Assembly: GCA_023417975.1 (NCBI GenBank)
Contig: JAEZDX010000213.1
Span: 1 to 14,753 of the forward strand
DNA length: 14,753 nucleotides
Direction of reading: 5' to 3'
From: Bacillota bacterium
GTDB lineage: Bacteria; Bacillota; Clostridia; Clostridiales; Clostridiaceae
Under the pieces are notes generated by a model that did no database searches, was not told the DNA's origin, and was given only the letters and a program-made list of their open reading frames with translations. Below are positions 11,333-14,753 of this stretch, in pieces (position 1 is the stretch's first letter; every line of letters starts with the position of its first letter). Both the position numbers and the translations under genes were made by a program.

Positions 11333-13774
11333 ATGACGGAAAAAGTTCTTAAAATTGAAGGTATGACCTGTGCTGCATGTGCAAGAGCTGTAGAAAGGGC
11401 ATCTAAAAAGTTGGATGGAGTAGCTGAAGCTAATGTTAATTATGCTACTGAAAAGCTGAGCATAGCTTTTGATGATTCTAAGGTTAAGCTTTCAGATATA
11501 CAATCAGCAATTGAAAAGGCCGGTTATAAGGCTTTAAGTGATACAGTGAGTAAGGTATTGAAAGTTGAGGGTATGACTTGTGCAGCATGTGCAAAAGCTG
11601 TAGAGCGTGCTGCGAAAAAACTAAACGGGGTGGAAGAGGCAAATGTTAATTATGCCACTGAAAAGCTGGTGGTGAGTTATGACCCCTCTCTGGTGCGTAC
11701 ATCCGATATTAAAGCTGCGGTTGAGAAGGCAGGTTATAAGCTTTTGGAGGAAGAAGTAAGTATAGATGCGGATAAAGAAAAGAAGGAAGCTGAAATAAAG
11801 GCGCTTTGGAGGAGATTTATTACTTCGGCTGTATTTACAGTTCCGCTCTTAATAATATCTATGGGTCACATGCTGGGTTATGATCTTCCTGTATTTATAG
11901 ATCCAATGGCTAATCCTATGAATTTTGCTCTTATACAACTTGTTTTGGCGACTCCCGTGTTGGTTGTTGGAAATAAATTTTTTAGAGTTGGATTTAAAAC
12001 ATTGATAAAAAGAAGTCCCAATATGGATTCACTTATTGCAGTGGGCACATCAGCCGCTTTCTTATACGGCATTTTTGCCACTTATCAAATTTTCATTGGC
12101 AATTTAGACTATGCTTTTAAGCTGTATTTTGAGTCTGCAGGTGTTATTTTAACATTGATTACCTTGGGCAAATATCTTGAATCGGTAACTAAGGGAAAGA
12201 CTTCAGAGGCTATTAAGAAATTAATGGGACTTGCTCCTAAGACAGCTTCTATACTGAGAGATGATAAAGAGATAGTTATTTCGATAGATGAGGTTGAAGT
12301 GGGTGATATAGTAATAGTAAAGCCCGGCGAAAAGCTTCCTGTTGATGGAGAAGTTGTGGAAGGTATGACCTCTATAGATGAGTCAATGCTTACAGGAGAA
12401 AGCATACCTGTAGAAAAGACTGTGGGAAGTAAGGTAATAGGAGCAAGTATCAATAAAACCGGCTTTATAAAATACAAAGCTACTAAGGTAGGTAAGGATA
12501 CTGCATTATCACAAATAATACGACTGGTAGAAGATGCACAAGGTTCCAAGGCTCCTATTGCAAAGCTTGCAGATATTATTTCAGGGTATTTCGTTCCTAT
12601 AGTTATGACAATTGCACTTGTTTCGGCATTATTTTGGTATTTTGTTGAAGGAAAGACACCTACCTTTGCACTAACAATTTTCATTTCCGTTCTTGTTATT
12701 GCTTGCCCCTGTGCACTTGGACTGGCAACCCCTACGGCCATTATGGTTGGAACCGGAAAGGGAGCCGAATATGGTGTGCTTATTAAGAGTGGCGATGCAC
12801 TGGAAACTGCACATAAGATTAATACTATAGTGTTCGATAAAACCGGTACTATAACAGAAGGTAAACCTAAGGTTACAGATATTGTCACCACTGAAAAAAC
12901 TGATAAAGACTATCTGCTTCAACTAGCTGCCAGTGCAGAAAAGGGCTCCGAACATCCTCTTGGTGAAGCTATTGTTAGAGATGCTGAAGAAAAAGGACTG
13001 GAATTTAAAAGAGTTGATGAATTTTTAGCTGTTCCGGGACATGGTATACAAGTAGTTATTGAAGGTAATAAGGTTTTATTGGGAAATAAAAAGCTTATGG
13101 TGGAAAATAAAATTAGCCTAGAGGAATTGGAAAATGATTCTCATGCACTTGCAGCAGAAGGAAAAACTCCTATGTATGCTGCCTCAAACGGAATACTAAT
13201 TGGAATAATTGCCGTAGCTGATACAGTTAAGTCAAGCAGTAAAAAGGCTATAGAAAAGCTACATTCCATGGGGATAGAAGTGGCTATGATTACCGGAGAT
13301 AATAAAAAGACGGCTGAGGCTATTGCAAAGCAGGTAGGAATTGATGTAGTACTTGCAGAAGTTCTTCCTCAGGATAAGGCAAATGAAGTTAAAAAGCTTC
13401 AAGCTCTTAATAAAAAAGTTGCTATGGTAGGAGACGGAATCAATGATGCTCCCGCCTTGGCTCAGGCAGATATAGGGATTGCCATAGGTTCAGGTACAGA
13501 TGTAGCCATGGAATCCGCAGATGTTGTGCTAATGAGAAGTGACCTTATGGACGTACCTACTGCTATAAAACTGAGTAAGAAAACCATATTAAATATAAAG
13601 GAGAATCTTTTCTGGGCCTTTGGTTATAATACTCTAGGTATTCCCGTAGCAATGGGAGTATGGTATTTCTTTGGAGGACACTTACTGAATCCTATAATTG
13701 CAGCAGCTGCTATGAGCTGCAGTTCAGTGTCGGTTTTATTAAATGCATTAAGATTAAAAGGCTTCAGGCCATAA
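11333..13774 (+). CDS. copA: Cu(I)-exporting P1B-type ATPase CopA
   Basis: An 813-residue copper-exporting P-type ATPase of the plasma membrane. It has two N-terminal heavy-metal-binding domains with GMTCAAC (C13/C16 and C83/C86), then eight predicted membrane segments. The membrane metal site is C458-P-C460 (ACPCALGLATP), the phosphorylation site D502 in DKTGTITEG, the phosphatase motif TGES at 354-357, the nucleotide-domain HP at 541-542, and the hinge GDGINDAP at 700-707. The last membrane helix carries M794-S-C-S797-S798, the MxxSS signature of Cu(I)-specific P1B-1 pumps. AAAGGAGG lies seven bases before the ATG. It lies 35 bases after csoR and 18 bases before copZ. The two metal-binding domains are very alike, also in DNA, indicating a fairly recent internal duplication. 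Confidence 0.97.
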   Translation: MTEKVLKIEGMTCAACARAVERASKKLDGVAEANVNYATEKLSIAFDDSKVKLSDIQSAIEKAGYKALSDTVSKVLKVEGMTCAACAKAVERAAKKLNGVEEANVNYATEKLVVSYDPSLVRTSDIKAAVEKAGYKLLEEEVSIDADKEKKEAEIKALWRRFITSAVFTVPLLIISMGHMLGYDLPVFIDPMANPMNFALIQLVLATPVLVVGNKFFRVGFKTLIKRSPNMDSLIAVGTSAAFLYGIFATYQIFIGNLDYAFKLYFESAGVILTLITLGKYLESVTKGKTSEAIKKLMGLAPKTASILRDDKEIVISIDEVEVGDIVIVKPGEKLPVDGEVVEGMTSIDESMLTGESIPVEKTVGSKVIGASINKTGFIKYKATKVGKDTALSQIIRLVEDAQGSKAPIAKLADIISGYFVPIVMTIALVSALFWYFVEGKTPTFALTIFISVLVIACPCALGLATPTAIMVGTGKGAEYGVLIKSGDALETAHKINTIVFDKTGTITEGKPKVTDIVTTEKTDKDYLLQLAASAEKGSEHPLGEAIVRDAEEKGLEFKRVDEFLAVPGHGIQVVIEGNKVLLGNKKLMVENKISLEELENDSHALAAEGKTPMYAASNGILIGIIAVADTVKSSSKKAIEKLHSMGIEVAMITGDNKKTAEAIAKQVGIDVVLAEVLPQDKANEVKKLQALNKKVAMVGDGINDAPALAQADIGIAIGSGTDVAMESADVVLMRSDLMDVPTAIKLSKKTILNIKENLFWAFGYNTLGIPVAMGVWYFFGGHLLNPIIAAAAMSCSSVSVLLNALRLKGFRP

Positions 13775-13792
13775 TGAAAGGAGATATAATAA

Positions 13793-13999
13793 ATGAAAAA
13801 GATATTAATTGAAGGAATGAGTTGTGCACATTGTGTAAGACATGTAAAGGAGGCTTTAAGTGAGCTAAACGGAACTAAAAGTGTTGAGGTTGATTTAGCA
13901 TCAAAAAGTGCAGTTTTCGATGGAAGTGCAGAAGATAGTGAAATAAAGGCTGCAGTAGAAGATGCAGGTTATGATGTTGTAGGTATAGAAAATATGTAA
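13793..13999 (+). CDS. copZ: Copper chaperone CopZ
   Basis: A 68-residue single heavy-metal-associated domain (beta-alpha-beta-beta-alpha-beta) with the Cu(I) site GMSC11-A-H-C14. It carries Cu(I) in the cytoplasm to CopA's metal-binding domains or membrane entry site and to CsoR. AAAGGAGA precedes the ATG by a normal distance, 18 bases after copA, and a strong terminator follows, so it ends the operon. The motif is AHC rather than the AAC of the CopA domains; both are usual for Cu(I) binding. Confidence 0.93.
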   Translation: MKKILIEGMSCAHCVRHVKEALSELNGTKSVEVDLASKSAVFDGSAEDSEIKAAVEDAGYDVVGIENM

Positions 14000-14011
14000 T
14001 ATAGTATACAG

Positions 14012-14058
14012 AAAACAGTTCGCTATTGTACTATAATAATAGTGAACTGTTTTTTTTA
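14012..14058 (+). terminator. Strong terminator of the copper operon
   Basis: A long stem, AAAACAGTTC (14012-14021) with GAACTGTTTT (14044-14053), continued inward by one G-U pair and CTATT/AATAG (14023-14027, 14038-14042). The T-run reaches about 14058. Confidence 0.9.
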
Positions 14059-14131
14059 TGAGAATGCTTTTAGTTAAACAATTACATTGAAAAAACGTAC
14101 GTTCTTAGTAATTTGTGGTAATTGTTGAATT

Positions 14132-14174
14132 TTCATATAATATTCATATTTCATTCATAAATGTCATTTATAAT
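14132..14174 (+). promoter_or_regulatory. Three phased TTCATA boxes and -10 box upstream of the cell-wall gene
   Basis: TTCATA occurs at 14132, 14143 and 14154, exactly 11 bp apart; nine bases after the third box comes TATAAT (14169-14174). There is no -35 consensus at 14146-14151. A second possible promoter, TTGTGG (14113-14118), 17 bases, TATAAT (14136-14141), overlaps the first box, so regulator binding could also repress it. Further upstream is a ten-base palindrome AACGTACGTT (14094-14103). The stretch 14059-14257 holds no gene. Confidence 0.6.
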
Positions 14175-14257
14175 GGAATAAGTTGCACAGTAGAAAGTCA
14201 TTTTGCAAGCATATGGATTGAGTAAATTTGGTTGCAATTCCTAAGGAGAGTGATGTA

Positions 14258-14753
14258 ATGCACAGAAAAAAAAGTTTCGTTTTAGCCTTCGCCATATTTA
14301 TGGCACTTAGTCCTGTAGTTACATATGCAGACCCACTAAAAGACGAATTAAAAAATAATCAACAACAGCTTAACCAGGTACAGGATAAGAGAGAGGCTAT
14401 CGAAGCACAACTGCAAACAATGGATGAGCAGATTATAAAGACTATGGAAGAAATAAAGCAGCACAAGGAAGAAGCTAACCAAATAGAAAACGAAACCAAC
14501 GATACAGAAACAAAAATTGTAAAAGCACAGGAAGATGAAACAAAACAGCAAGAATTAATGGATGAAAGACTTAGAGAAATCTATAAACATGGACAAACTA
14601 CCTATTTATCCGTTGTTCTAGAGGCAAAAGGGTTTGGAGATTTAATTTCAAGAATAGAAGCAATAAATAAAATGGCAAACTATGATAAAAAAATTATGGC
14701 CGATTTAAAGGACAAGCAGGGAGTTCTTGAAGGGCATAAGAATGAATTGGCGG
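14258..14753 (+). CDS. Secreted coiled-coil peptidoglycan hydrolase/regulator, N-terminal part (PcsB/CwlO-like)
   Basis: The first 165 codons of a gene cut by the window end. A signal peptide (MHRKKSFVLAFAIFMALSPV) is probably cleaved after TYA24. Residues about 27-110 form a long charged coiled coil (Q/E/K-rich heptads). Then comes LREIYKHGQTTYLSVVLEAK and GFGDLISRIEAINKMANYDK, the conserved segment of PcsB/CwlO/EnvC-type coiled-coil domains. Such proteins usually end in an NlpC/P60, CHAP or M23 domain and are controlled by FtsEX; that domain lies beyond the window. The start ATG 14258 follows AAGGAGAG; an upstream ATG at 14253 meets TAA at once. Its promoter has phased direct repeats typical of a two-component regulator, fitting the WalR-like control often seen for cell-wall hydrolases. 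Confidence 0.8.
   Translation, partial: MHRKKSFVLAFAIFMALSPVVTYADPLKDELKNNQQQLNQVQDKREAIEAQLQTMDEQIIKTMEEIKQHKEEANQIENETNDTETKIVKAQEDETKQQELMDERLREIYKHGQTTYLSVVLEAKGFGDLISRIEAINKMANYDKKIMADLKDKQGVLEGHKNELA

Noticed and set aside
12109..12891. A 260-codon minus-strand frame inside copA
   Set aside because: It is antisense to a clearly functional, fully motif-bearing copA, and its composition is typical of a mirror frame with no recognisable domain or start signal.
14348..14551. A 67-codon minus-strand frame rich in Phe/Leu
   Set aside because: Mirror of the Lys/Glu-rich coiled coil of the cell-wall gene; no start signal.

Overview
The window is AT-rich with strong GGAGG-type ribosome binding sites, TTG/GTG starts and sigma-A-like promoters. 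It also carries spore-coat-like genes, a DUF134 regulator, a glutaredoxin/TrxR-like pair and a csoR-copA-copZ operon. Together these suggest an endospore-forming anaerobic Firmicute of the Clostridia, possibly close to Ruminiclostridium. The genus is a guess from general resemblance, not a demonstrated match. No tRNA, rRNA, CRISPR array or transposase gene is visible.

Layout. 1-401 (minus): two small spore-coat-like genes; the downstream one is cut by the window edge and contains a 60-bp tandem repeat coding for Asn-rich sequence. 539-2437 (plus): a consensus promoter, a DUF134 DNA-binding protein with a Cys-rich tail, a glutaredoxin-like protein and a thioredoxin-reductase-like flavoprotein, then a terminator. 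2519-3496 (plus): a D-2-hydroxyacid dehydrogenase. It converges on a minus-strand response regulator/histidine kinase pair (5603-3483) and shares a bidirectional terminator with it. 5604-6066: divergent regulatory region with a four-fold 11-bp-phased direct repeat and a ~100-bp palindromic repeat element. 6067-9388 (plus): a MacAB/YknXYZ-type efflux operon (membrane fusion protein, ATPase, FtsX-like permease). 9411-9551: a second copy of the palindromic element, in opposite orientation, nested inside what looks like the operon's terminator. 9591-10090: an orphan OmpR-type DNA-binding domain without a receiver, followed by tiny ORFs, which looks like the remains of a two-component pair. 10271-10948: a lipoprotein with an internally duplicated domain and no recognised family. 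10954-14058: csoR-copA-copZ with a promoter, a GC-rich operator and a strong terminator. 14258 to the end: the N-terminal part of a secreted coiled-coil cell-wall hydrolase or regulator (PcsB/CwlO-like).

How the genes work together. The two-component pair sits divergently next to the efflux operon and probably controls it; the phased repeats upstream of hlyD are the best candidate binding site. The glutaredoxin and TrxR-like proteins probably form an electron-transfer pair serving a peroxiredoxin. CsoR, CopA and CopZ form a standard copper sensing, export and chaperone unit.

The most noteworthy signals outside genes are (1) the inverted pair of ~100-bp palindromic elements that brackets the efflux operon like a transposase-less cassette, and (2) an identical promoter layout upstream of the lipoprotein and of the cell-wall gene: TTCAYW boxes 11 bp apart, then 9 bp, then TATAAT. 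This suggests one shared OmpR-family regulator. All alignments and spacings were made by eye.
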